Below are positions 42,369 through 50,605 of a DNA stretch of 55,516 nucleotides, in pieces. Under the pieces are notes generated by a model, which saw only the letters and a program-made list of their open reading frames with translations, made no database searches and was not told where the DNA came from. Each line of letters opens with the position of its first letter. Position 1 is the stretch's first letter. The stretch covers positions 1-55,516 of the forward strand of contig JANQFG010000206.1 in assembly GCA_028277985.1 (NCBI GenBank), written 5' to 3'. The stretch comes from a bacterium. Its GTDB lineage: Bacteria; Desulfobacterota; DSWW01. The translations under genes were made by a program, and so were the position numbers.

Positions 42369-43509
42369 AGAATTCCTTCACGGCCTCGACCACCCGGCCT
42401 ACGTCCTCGTCCGTCATCTCGTAGTAGAGCGGTAGCCGCAGCAGCCTGCTGCTCAGGTCTTCGGTCACGGTCAGATCTCCGCTCGCGCGACCGTATTTCT
42501 TCCCAGCAGGTGAAGAGTGGAGGGGTACATAGTGAATCACGGCCAGGATGTCTCGCGCTTCGAGATGGTCGATCAGCCGCTTTCGCTCTTCTGTGGTACG
42601 GGCGACCAGATAGAAGAGATGCCCATTGGACACGCTGTCGTCTTGCATGGACGGAAGTCGAATGATCCCCTGCTCCTCCAGGGATCGCAGGGAGCGATGG
42701 TACAGGTCGAAGATTCGGCGTCTGGCGGCAATGATCTTCTCCGCCTGCTCGAGCTGGGCGCACAGGAACGCCCCCACCAGCTCGCTGGGCAGAAAGGAGG
42801 ACCCGATATCGGTCCAGGTGTAATGATCCACCTCGCCCGCAAAGAACCGGCGCCGGTTTGTCCCCTTCTCGCGGATGACCTCCGCCTTCTCGGCCAACCC
42901 GGATTCGTTCACGAGCAGGGCCCCGCCCTCGCCGCTGATGATGTTCTTCGTCTCGTGGAAGCTCAGACAGCCCAGATGCCCGATGGTACCCAGGTAGCTG
43001 CCCTGGTAGGTGGAGAGCAGGGCCTGTGCCGCATCCTCGATCACCCACAAGCCCTTGCTTTGGGCGATCTCCATGATCGCGTCCATGGCGCAGGGGCCGC
43101 CCGCATAGTGCATCGGAACGATGGCCCGCGTCTTCCCCGTGACCGCCTTCTCGATCTCGCGTTCATCCATGTTGAGCGTGTCGGGCCGGATGTCCACGAA
43201 GACGGGGCAGGCGCCTCGCAAAACAAAGGCGTTCGCCGTGGAAACGAAGGTGAAGGAGGGCAGGATCACTTCGTCTCCTGGCCGGATGTCGCACAGGATA
43301 GCGGCCATCTCCAGGGCGGCCGTGCAGGAATGGGTCAGAAGGGCTCTGCCGCAGCCCAGGGTACGCTCCAACCACGCGTGACACCGTTTCGAAAACGGGC
43401 CGTCACCCGAGAGGTGGGAAGAGACCATGACCGCCTGAGCGATATAGTGCAGCTCCTTCCCGGCGATGAACGGCTTGTTGAAAGGGATTCTCGGTTCGTC
43501 CTTGCTCAG
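42352..43509 (-). CDS. dTDP-4-amino-4,6-dideoxy-sugar transaminase (WecE-like), apparent CTG start
   Basis: PLP-dependent aminotransferase of the DegT/DnrJ family, about 385 aa, closest to WecE/RffA (dTDP-4-dehydro-6-deoxyglucose to dTDP-Fuc4N). Key stretches: LTHSCTAALEMAAILCDI, EVILPSFTFVSTANAFVLRG, VIEDAAQAL, and the PLP-lysine-region SFHETKNIISGEGG. Starting at ATG 43428 would delete conserved RIPFNKPFIAGKELHYIAQ, which is encoded upstream in the same frame. No ATG/GTG/TTG is available; CTG at 43507-43509 has AGGAGG (43515-43520) five bases before it. Supplies an amino sugar for the surface glycan, acetylated by the NeuD-like protein. Confidence 0.85.
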   Translation of the reverse strand: MSKDEPRIPFNKPFIAGKELHYIAQAVMVSSHLSGDGPFSKRCHAWLERTLGCGRALLTHSCTAALEMAAILCDIRPGDEVILPSFTFVSTANAFVLRGACPVFVDIRPDTLNMDEREIEKAVTGKTRAIVPMHYAGGPCAMDAIMEIAQSKGLWVIEDAAQALLSTYQGSYLGTIGHLGCLSFHETKNIISGEGGALLVNESGLAEKAEVIREKGTNRRRFFAGEVDHYTWTDIGSSFLPSELVGAFLCAQLEQAEKIIAARRRIFDLYHRSLRSLEEQGIIRLPSMQDDSVSNGHLFYLVARTTEERKRLIDHLEARDILAVIHYVPLHSSPAGKKYGRASGDLTVTEDLSSRLLRLPLYYEMTDEDVGRVVEAVKEFYAGDS

Positions 43510-43561
43510 GTCGTCCTCCTGTCTCTTCCCGCGGCGCCAAAGGGAAGTGATCGGGTGTCCC

Positions 43562-45334
43562 CTATCTGGAAGATCTCATGGAGAAGAAGACAAGGCCCAC
43601 TCCTCCTTTATTCCTGAAATCGTAAACAGGTACAAGGCTTGTGCCCCTGCCGGGTGCAATCCGACGAGCGAAGTAGGATTCCCACATCGCTTTCCAGCGC
43701 CAGGTCTCCTGATCGCTCCTCGTCAACAGAACCACGAGGGCCTTCGGGTTGTTGATCATCCATTTGAGGAACGCCCTTCCGTCCGAAAGCCCCATTTCCT
43801 TCAGGATCGATGCGTAGCGCGGGGAATTGACACTCCATCCGGATGGAAAGATCCTCAGGTCCGAGAAATCGGAGAACTCCTTCAGGGGATGAACGTATTG
43901 CGCGCCCAGGCCGGTCATCGGGTTCATCAGGATCAGAACCGGATCCGGTACGGGACTCTTGTCCTTGACCACGGAAAGCACCTTCTGGATGTACGCTTTC
44001 TCCAGATTGGAGCCCTGCAGGATCCGGTTGTTGATCTTCCCCTGCGCAACCGCCTGCCAACCGGTGAGCATACAAAAGGCGAAAGCACAGGCAAGGATGA
44101 TCCCCTTGCGAACCGGGCCGGCTCGTCCGTCCGACTCTACACCCACGCCCAGATGGGAGAGCAGGAAACAGACCCCGAAGAAGTAGATGTAGAGGGGCAC
44201 GAAGACGCGAGGCACGAACCGAAAGCTCATGACATAGAGAATGCCTGCACCTATGGCGCCCAGGGCGAGAACGCTCTTGATCCGATCCCACTTCGACAAA
44301 CGCAGAAGATCCTCGAATCGAGCCGAAAGGATACATAGCGCCCCGAAGATCAGTGCCAGTGTATAGTGATTCTCCATTCGGAACTGTCTCTCGAGACCTT
44401 CCCGCCCCTTGCGAAGAAAGGCGCCCCCCTGTTTCGGATCATTCTCCTCGAGGAAAGTGCGCAGGGTCTGTGTATTGAACAGCCTGCTGTCGTAGAGAAT
44501 CCACGACTTGTAGAAACCATAGTCTTCAAAGGCCCATCCTGTCTTGCTCAAGGCTTTCCGGGTCAGATCCCCGTGGCTTTTTCCGCCTACCCGGTCGTGG
44601 AACTGCGCCCGCAGGTGATTGTACTCCAGGTATGCCTTCTGTTCGTCCGAACTCGTGAGGTGGAAGATCGCCCTGTCCCCGACCATGACGAGTCCCACCG
44701 CCACGAGGAGCGGGGCGGCCCTCGAGAGTTGCCGCTTCTTCACGAAAAACAGGGCAGGCATCCCAAAGGCAATGGCATACAGAGTCATTCGCCACCGCAG
44801 GAAGTAACCGATCAGAAACCCGAGTGCCAGCAGCAACCCGTACACCCGGGCCTTTCGGGCGGGGCACTCATCTCGCACGATCCATTCCGCCAGACACAGA
44901 AGAACACCGAATTCGAGCATCAGGGAAGCGGACGTGAAGCTGGCAAACGTGAAGACATGCAGGAAGAGAAGGCACAGCAGCGGCAGGGCCAGCAACAGTG
45001 ACAAACCCTTCGCAGATCTGAAGAGCACACTGAGCATCAACGACATGCCTGCAAATGCCGAGGAATAGATGATCAGACCGTACCAGGGGACTCCCGGCTG
45101 CACCCGGTACAGGGTGCTGAGAAGTCGGCCGAAACCGGCGCTCAGGGTCGGATGATAGGCGCCGGACCTGAAACCGCTCTGATCGCTCAGATAGGTGATC
45201 AGGCCGAAATCGTCGTTTGCCTCGTATCGCACGGGCAAGAAGCAGAGGACAATCCCCACGAAAAGGCCGGCAACCAGGAAGCCTTTCAGAAAACCCGCGT
45301 GTCCGGAAACAGAGAGGAACTTGCGCAAGGTCAC
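43562..45334 (-). CDS. Polytopic membrane protein, probable GT-C-type glycosyltransferase
   Basis: About 590 aa, with about 10-12 hydrophobic helices and a C-terminal soluble region. The first loop has YEANDDFGLITYLSDQSGF, the acidic pair expected at the catalytic site of polyprenyl-phosphate-dependent transferases. No sequence family is recognised with certainty. I use GTG at 45334, just after the acetyltransferase stop (TGA at 45336-45338, overlap), rather than an upstream ATG at 45406 which would lie inside that gene. Part of the second glycan operon. Confidence 0.72.
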   Translation of the reverse strand: MTLRKFLSVSGHAGFLKGFLVAGLFVGIVLCFLPVRYEANDDFGLITYLSDQSGFRSGAYHPTLSAGFGRLLSTLYRVQPGVPWYGLIIYSSAFAGMSLMLSVLFRSAKGLSLLLALPLLCLLFLHVFTFASFTSASLMLEFGVLLCLAEWIVRDECPARKARVYGLLLALGFLIGYFLRWRMTLYAIAFGMPALFFVKKRQLSRAAPLLVAVGLVMVGDRAIFHLTSSDEQKAYLEYNHLRAQFHDRVGGKSHGDLTRKALSKTGWAFEDYGFYKSWILYDSRLFNTQTLRTFLEENDPKQGGAFLRKGREGLERQFRMENHYTLALIFGALCILSARFEDLLRLSKWDRIKSVLALGAIGAGILYVMSFRFVPRVFVPLYIYFFGVCFLLSHLGVGVESDGRAGPVRKGIILACAFAFCMLTGWQAVAQGKINNRILQGSNLEKAYIQKVLSVVKDKSPVPDPVLILMNPMTGLGAQYVHPLKEFSDFSDLRIFPSGWSVNSPRYASILKEMGLSDGRAFLKWMINNPKALVVLLTRSDQETWRWKAMWESYFARRIAPGRGTSLVPVYDFRNKGGVGLVFFSMRSSR

Positions 45335-45335
45335 C

Positions 45336-45989
45336 TCACTCGCCGAAGGAAAGGGTCTTCTTGACGACGGCAGGGACACCGGCAACCAGCACATGGTCGG
45401 GCACATCCTGGGTAACGACGGATCCCGCTGCCGTCTGGACGTTCATGCCGATGCGGACGCCATCGACGCTGGTCGTGTTGATGCCGAGAAAACAGCACTC
45501 GCCGATTTCCGTGTTGCCCGCCAGACTCACTGAAGGCCCACAGAAGGTGTGCGCCCCTATGTCTACATGATGAGAGACAAAGGAGCGGGAAGAAAGGAGC
45601 ACGTTTTCGCCCAGCCGGGCGTTCATGTCGATCGTACAGTCGACCAGCACGATCGACCCCTGCCGGAGTACGGCGGACTTTTCCACGTGTGCGCTCGGAT
45701 GGACAAAGGTGGCGACCGGAATTCCCTGCCCTTTCAGGGTTTCGTACACTTCCTTGCGGAACTTCCGGTGTCTGTAGCCGATTGCGATCGCCACGGCATC
45801 GAAGGCGCCCTTCCTGAAAGCGGTCGGGATCTCCTCCAGCTTGCCCAGGATGGGTCTGTCGTTCTTGAACAGACCCTTTCGCTCGAAATCGTCAAACATG
45901 CCGATGACACTTCCGAATCCGGTGTCTTCGAAGTAGTAGGTCAGACGATCACTCAGTTCGCCCGACCCGACCATGGCGAGATTCTTCAT
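45336..45989 (-). CDS. NeuD/PglD-family sugar O/N-acetyltransferase
   Basis: Left-handed beta-helix (hexapeptide repeat) acyltransferase, 217 aa. N-terminal Rossmann-like subdomain KNLAMVGSGELSDRL, then repeats such as STVLVDCTIDMNARLGENV and IGMNVQTAAGSVVT, ending in AGVPAVVKK. The PglD/NeuD architecture transfers an acetyl group to a nucleotide-activated sugar; with the WecE-like gene downstream, N-acetylation of dTDP-4-amino-sugar is a natural fit. ATG at 45989 preceded by GGATTTGAG. Confidence 0.86.
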   Translation of the reverse strand: MKNLAMVGSGELSDRLTYYFEDTGFGSVIGMFDDFERKGLFKNDRPILGKLEEIPTAFRKGAFDAVAIAIGYRHRKFRKEVYETLKGQGIPVATFVHPSAHVEKSAVLRQGSIVLVDCTIDMNARLGENVLLSSRSFVSHHVDIGAHTFCGPSVSLAGNTEIGECCFLGINTTSVDGVRIGMNVQTAAGSVVTQDVPDHVLVAGVPAVVKKTLSFGE

Positions 45990-46032
45990 GCTCAAATCCT
46001 TGCCGATCCGCGGCTACCCCCAGTGGACGGGG

Positions 46033-46962
46033 TCAGACATCCTTGTCCCTCATCAGATACTGGGGCGCGTGATACACCTCCTGGGTGATCCGCAGGAGGT
46101 ACTCTCCTATGATCCCGAGCGAAAACATGATGGCCCCGGAGAAGAACAGGACGAGCAGCACAAGGGTGATCCAGCCCGGCACCGTGATGCGCCCCAGGAA
46201 GAACTGGGTCAAATAGTATGCTCCCAGCGCGAAGGCCAGGAACATACTCAGCAGGCCCATCAGGAACACCCCTTTCAGAGGCAGGGTGCTGTGATACAAA
46301 ATGCCGTGAAAGAAATGTGAAATGAGCTTTCCCGCGGTGTAGGTCGTGCTCCCATGGCGGCGCGGGAGGTGCCGGACGGTGATGCTCCCGATTCTGTCCG
46401 TGATGTTCATGATCAGCAGCCCCACAGCCGGGTTCGGGGTGTGCATATGAAGGACATGGTCGATCACCTCACGACGGATGATCCGGAAGTTGCTCATTTG
46501 AAATACCGGGTTCCGTTTGAAAACGAGCGAAACCAGCCACCGGTACGTAAGGCTCCCCGCGTTTCTCACCCAGGACTGCTTTCTCTGTTCCGGTGTACCG
46601 CACACCATGTCGAGCCCTGTCCGATGGATTTCCTCGATCAATTTCGGGATCTCCTCGGGCGGATTCTGCAGGTCATCATCGATCGTGATGACGTAGTCTC
46701 CCTCCGCAAGCGAAAACCCGCACATGAGTGCGTTGTGCTGCCCGAAGTTCCTCGTGAGCCTGACGATCTTCGCCCTCGGGTCCTTCTCCCGAATCGACTT
46801 CATGACCTCCCAGCTGTTGTCGCCGCCTCCATCCTCGACCATGATCAGCTCAAAATCGCCGGGAACGTCTTCAAAGACCTTGTGGATACGTTCATGGAGC
46901 TCACGCAGCGACCGCTCACTCTTGTAAACCGGGACAACCACGGAATAGAGGGCTTCCTTCAC
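46033..46962 (-). CDS. GT2 polyprenyl-phosphate glycosyltransferase (ArnC/DPM1-like)
   Basis: GT2 protein of 309 aa with two C-terminal membrane segments. N-terminal SVVVPVYKSERSLRE, donor-site ITIDDDLQNPPEE, then a region containing QRKQSW and PNPAVGLLI, and two TM helices near the end (FLMGLLSMFLAFALGAYYL and WITLVLLVLFFSGAIM). This architecture makes polyprenyl-P-sugar donors for GT-C transferases, and two GT-C-like proteins lie in the same operon. Standard start at 46962. Confidence 0.9.
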   Translation of the reverse strand: MKEALYSVVVPVYKSERSLRELHERIHKVFEDVPGDFELIMVEDGGGDNSWEVMKSIREKDPRAKIVRLTRNFGQHNALMCGFSLAEGDYVITIDDDLQNPPEEIPKLIEEIHRTGLDMVCGTPEQRKQSWVRNAGSLTYRWLVSLVFKRNPVFQMSNFRIIRREVIDHVLHMHTPNPAVGLLIMNITDRIGSITVRHLPRRHGSTTYTAGKLISHFFHGILYHSTLPLKGVFLMGLLSMFLAFALGAYYLTQFFLGRITVPGWITLVLLVLFFSGAIMFSLGIIGEYLLRITQEVYHAPQYLMRDKDV

Positions 46963-46965
46963 GAT

Positions 46966-47799
46966 TCAAACCCCGAGACGTTCTCTTGTTTCTTTGTTGG
47001 AGGAGGGCATCCTCCCCATGGCCTTTCCGATGAGGAGAACTCTTTCCACGAGATCCCGGTTGGCGGCGAGCCGCGTGCGGTCCTCATCGTACCATATGTT
47101 GTCCTCCAGCCCCACTCTCACACCCCCTCCGGCGACAACGGCCATGCCGTTCATGCGAAGCTGGGAGTCGCCCACTCCGCCGACCGACCAGATCGCGTCC
47201 TCGGGCAGCTCGTTGATCATGAGGCCGAGAGAAAGCATGTTCGCCTGCGCACAGGCGATGTTGCCCAGGATCAGGTTGAAATAGTAGGGGGGCTCGATCC
47301 ACCCCTTCCTGATCAGGTATTTTGCATAGTTGATCATCCCGAGATCGAAGACCTCCAACTCGGGCCGGATGCCCCTTTCCTGCATCTTTCTGGCCAGAGC
47401 CTGAATCATGTCGGGGCTGTTCACGCTCGCCTGCTTGTTGAAATTGAGCGAGCTCAGGGTCAGGCTTCCGAAATCCGGCTTCAGCTCCCCTTCCAGTTCC
47501 AGGACCTCGGAGCGCTTCTCGAATTCGAAGAAGTTCCTGCCGCTCGTCGAGACACCGACCACCAGGTCTTGGTTCTTTGCACGAATTCCTCGGATGATCT
47601 CTGCATACACATCCTTCCGGTAGGTGGGCAGACCCGTCTCCGGCTCACGGGCGTGCAGGTGCACCATGTTCGCCCCGATCTCCGCCGCCTCGAGCACCTG
47701 CTCGGCGATCTCTTCCGGCGAAACCGGCACCTTGGACGTCATGTCCTTGGTCGGGATCAACCCGGTGGGTGTAAAATTTATGATCAGGTCACTCTTCAT
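46966..47799 (-). CDS. BKACE-family protein (3-keto-5-aminohexanoate cleavage enzyme family)
   Basis: Zinc-dependent TIM-barrel protein, 277 aa, of the beta-keto acid cleavage enzyme (DUF849) family. MVHLHAREPETGLPTYRK carries the zinc-binding HxH; IIRGIRAKNQDLVVGVSTSGRN and DAIWSVGGVGDSQLRM follow, with GGGVRVGLEDNIWYDEDRTR near the end. Family members swap acetyl-CoA and beta-keto acids to give acyl-CoA and acetoacetate. It overlaps the WbqC gene by ATGA (47796-47799) and is followed 3 bp later by the GT2, so it is co-translated with glycan genes. Context is unusual for this family. Confidence 0.88.
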   Translation of the reverse strand: MKSDLIINFTPTGLIPTKDMTSKVPVSPEEIAEQVLEAAEIGANMVHLHAREPETGLPTYRKDVYAEIIRGIRAKNQDLVVGVSTSGRNFFEFEKRSEVLELEGELKPDFGSLTLSSLNFNKQASVNSPDMIQALARKMQERGIRPELEVFDLGMINYAKYLIRKGWIEPPYYFNLILGNIACAQANMLSLGLMINELPEDAIWSVGGVGDSQLRMNGMAVVAGGGVRVGLEDNIWYDEDRTRLAANRDLVERVLLIGKAMGRMPSSNKETRERLGV

Positions 47800-48539
47800 C
47801 GAAGATCACCTCCCTTTCGGGACACCGAGGCGGGCGGAAAGCTCAGCATGCAGGCCTTCGCGCCCTCCGGGCCCTCGTTAAGGATCAGATCGATGATGCT
47901 CACCTCGTGGATGAATGGGGGAGAAAACATCTGATCATATGCCGGATATCCTCCGTAGTCCATCCAGCAGACCCGAATCCCTTCCTGTCGAAACAGATTC
48001 TCGTTCAGATAGGCCTTTGCCGCAGGGCCGGAAAGATACTCCGAGGCCCCGGCCTGCGAACACAGATGCACCAGGCGTTCGGTTCGTCCGGAGGCCTCCG
48101 AACCATAATCCGTGGACCAGGTGATCGGGGTCCCGATGTCGAGCAGGTCGGCAATGGCTCGGAGGAACCGAAAGTTGATTCTGCTCAGATGGGTCTCCTC
48201 ACCACATTCGGCGTACAAGCCGTGAAGAAGCGTGCGTGCGGCTTCGAAACAAGGGGCTTTCGCATAGTTGCTGCAGATGGACTTCCAGTGCCTGTTCGGC
48301 CATTTCCTGTCGCTCACTTCGACGTCCCGGATCTGTTGATAGTACCGGCCCTTTACCTTCACCGGAATCGTCAGCCAGGCAGTGCCCTCCGGCGTCTTGA
48401 TCCGATTCCGGTTCCGCCAGTCGGCCCGTGAGTACTGAACATCATCAAGGAGGATGAACTCGTCCACCCCGTTGATCAGATCGAAATACCCCTTCCAGGG
48501 AATGTAGGAGGACTGAACGATCGCTACACGTTTTCCCAT
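47796..48539 (-). CDS. WbqC-family protein
   Basis: WbqC-like family protein of about 247 aa, a cytoplasmic family recurrent in O-antigen/capsule loci. RVAIVQSSYIPWKGYFDLI, DEFILLDDVQYSRADWRNRNR and KTPEGTAWLTIPVK are characteristic. I use the ATG at 48539, which overlaps the end of the upstream membrane-protein gene by 16 bp; the frame up to 48602 lies within that gene and is not homologous. Biochemical role unproven; some members are linked to transfer or synthesis of unusual sugar acyl groups. Confidence 0.87.
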   Translation of the reverse strand: MGKRVAIVQSSYIPWKGYFDLINGVDEFILLDDVQYSRADWRNRNRIKTPEGTAWLTIPVKVKGRYYQQIRDVEVSDRKWPNRHWKSICSNYAKAPCFEAARTLLHGLYAECGEETHLSRINFRFLRAIADLLDIGTPITWSTDYGSEASGRTERLVHLCSQAGASEYLSGPAAKAYLNENLFRQEGIRVCWMDYGGYPAYDQMFSPPFIHEVSIIDLILNEGPEGAKACMLSFPPASVSRKGGDLR

Positions 48540-50311
48540 CTCTCTGTCCGCCTGCTTTCCTCTTCCTCTGTCTCGAGGCGCCCGAGTCGCTTGTCCAGCC
48601 AATCGGAGGCGTCCTGAATCTTGGCACGATCATTCGGGCACCGGAAACGTTTCTGCATAACGGCCAGTACCTTCCGGGCGTTCTGCCAGTCCCCGATCCT
48701 CGCCGTGAAGTCGAAAACGAACAGGGCCTGGGTGATGTTCCTGATCCTCTCGATGCCCTTTCCGACGCGAGGAGCACCCTGGGGGAGCGGAACGTTCCTT
48801 TTGGCAAAGACGACGGCCGATGGGCCGTAGAAGGCGATCTTCCATTCCGAAGACCGAAGAAACCACGCGACCAGCCCGCGGCACTCATAGCGGACGCAGC
48901 ACACCTCGAAGGGGAAATGCCGCAGGAAGTCCCGGGTCCCCCGACCCGAATGAAAGGCTCCGTACTGGCGAAGCCACGGCTTGAACGGGAACTGCCGCGG
49001 GTCGATCATGACCTTTGTCTCGGGCCACAATGCCCACAGCAGATAGCCTCCACTGCCGTAGTCGTTTCCCAGCCGATAAGCGGAAAGGTGCTCCTGAATG
49101 AACGCCGCCTCCTCGACAGGGTTCTGGTAGGACACGCCGAAGCCGCACCACCTCGGCCCGTAGGGTTTGCATACCGCGTCGAACCCGGCCCTGGCCCCAA
49201 GCAAGAGGCACCCCACCGCGATCACGCCCCCCATGCCCAGGGCGAAGACCCGCCTCTTGGGCCACGGCCATGCTGCTTTGCCGCCAAGGAGATAGACCGC
49301 ACTGAGCGAGAATACAGGTGCCCAGAAATAGGTCACCCGGAGGACCCGGGTGAACAGAAGGGCAAAGGCGACGTTGGTCAGCAGAAGCGCCCAATCCGGC
49401 CGCAGCCGCCTCAGCATGGGGGCCATCAGGCCCAGAAGGATCAGAGCCGAAAGGGCCAGATACGTCGTGTAGTGCATGTGTGACGCCCTGGGATCCAGCG
49501 TCGACATGTAGGCTTCGACAACCTTGAAGTAACTCTCGCTCGCCATGAGGGTCGAGAAGAGGAGATGCTTCGGATACTTCAATCCATAAGGCGTCACGAC
49601 GATCGAAAGGGCGCTCAGGACAAGGGCAAAGAAGAAGTGTCTCCTCACCCCGGGCGGGACACCCTCATCGGGTGAAAACAGGAGATTCAGCGCCTCGCCC
49701 AGGCCCATGACAAAGAGAAATACGGCTCCGAAGATGAACGCGCCGTGGCTGTTCACCCACAGAAGCATCAACAAGGGGAAGAGATAGCATATTCTCCAGC
49801 CGTTCTCGTCCGCGGACTTGATGTGCAGCCAGAGGAGCACGGCCAGAGTCATGAACACATAGGAGAAGATCTCCGGTTTGATGTAGGCCGCGTTCTGCGA
49901 CATGAGCACGCCGAGGAGACAGATCAGCCACGTCAGTGGGTGCCGGACAACGCCCATCCGGCGCGCCAGGTGCCAGACGGCCCAGACGAGAATCAGCATG
50001 CACGCATAGCGAAAGGCAAAGAGCACCGGGAGGCCGCCCAACTGGTGAAGCAGATACAGAAAGACCTCGGCAAGCCACGCGCAATAAATCGTCGGGCTGT
50101 CTGCAGGGGTCCAGGTAAAGACGGTGTGGTCCGTAACGAGGGTCCGGTTCTCGATCAGGTACCGGCCATAGGCCATCTGCCACCAGAGGTCGCCGTCCCG
50201 CACAGGCTCTGCATAACGCACCCCCAGGGTCGCCAGCACCAGAAACCCGAGCAACCAGGGCCAGAGGCGGTGCCACGTGTGCCTCTTTTCACTCGCCTGC
50301 AAGTCAGCCAT
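48524..50311 (-). CDS. Polytopic membrane protein, GT-C-like
   Basis: 595 aa with about 10-12 hydrophobic helices. The N-terminal region contains PVRDGDLWWQMAYGRYLI and LLHQLGGLPVLFAFRYA, typical of a poorly characterised GT-C-like family (the acidic DGD residues are the candidate active site). The last ~180 residues are soluble and end in a helical region. No family is claimed with certainty. First gene of the tight part of the operon: WbqC overlaps its end. Expected at the cytoplasmic membrane, likely a glycan modifying or transferring protein. Confidence 0.7.
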   Translation of the reverse strand: MADLQASEKRHTWHRLWPWLLGFLVLATLGVRYAEPVRDGDLWWQMAYGRYLIENRTLVTDHTVFTWTPADSPTIYCAWLAEVFLYLLHQLGGLPVLFAFRYACMLILVWAVWHLARRMGVVRHPLTWLICLLGVLMSQNAAYIKPEIFSYVFMTLAVLLWLHIKSADENGWRICYLFPLLMLLWVNSHGAFIFGAVFLFVMGLGEALNLLFSPDEGVPPGVRRHFFFALVLSALSIVVTPYGLKYPKHLLFSTLMASESYFKVVEAYMSTLDPRASHMHYTTYLALSALILLGLMAPMLRRLRPDWALLLTNVAFALLFTRVLRVTYFWAPVFSLSAVYLLGGKAAWPWPKRRVFALGMGGVIAVGCLLLGARAGFDAVCKPYGPRWCGFGVSYQNPVEEAAFIQEHLSAYRLGNDYGSGGYLLWALWPETKVMIDPRQFPFKPWLRQYGAFHSGRGTRDFLRHFPFEVCCVRYECRGLVAWFLRSSEWKIAFYGPSAVVFAKRNVPLPQGAPRVGKGIERIRNITQALFVFDFTARIGDWQNARKVLAVMQKRFRCPNDRAKIQDASDWLDKRLGRLETEEEESRRTERWENV

Positions 50312-50426
50312 CGCCTGTACCTGTCTCCCGTTCCCGGCCCACCATTCCGCGCCATCATAGCCCCATAGAAATATGGTGTCGAGCGATTCAGCGAGTACGC
50401 CGGCAACCCGCCTGCCAGTGCTTGCT

Positions 50427-50605
50427 AGGGGTCAGGGATCAGGGGTCAGGGGTCAGCCCCCACCGCACCCCCAATTCCAAAAACCTTGCGGCCTTTGTAC
50501 TTTGCTCACCGTAGGAACCCTGGAGGCTGAGGGCTTTACAACTATTCCGCTTTGGGCGAGGCGGGGCCGGGCCCTGAGCCCTGATCCCTGACCCCTGATC
50601 CCTGT
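50427..50605. repeat. Inverted-repeat element built from AGGGGTCAGGGATCAGGG
   Basis: A perfect 18-bp motif AGGGGTCAGGGATCAGGG at 50427-50444 recurs inverted at 50579-50596, with flanking extra GGGTCAGG units. The pair encloses about 130 bp, in the gap between the ATP-grasp gene end and the membrane protein. The right arm lies inside the ATP-grasp coding end and encodes its final residues. It resembles intergenic repeats common in some Deltaproteobacteria. No transposase is present. Confidence 0.7.

Noticed and set aside
46354..47934. Plus-strand open frame of 526 codons opposite GT2 and BKACE
   Set aside because: Antisense shadow; the minus-strand genes show full family motifs.
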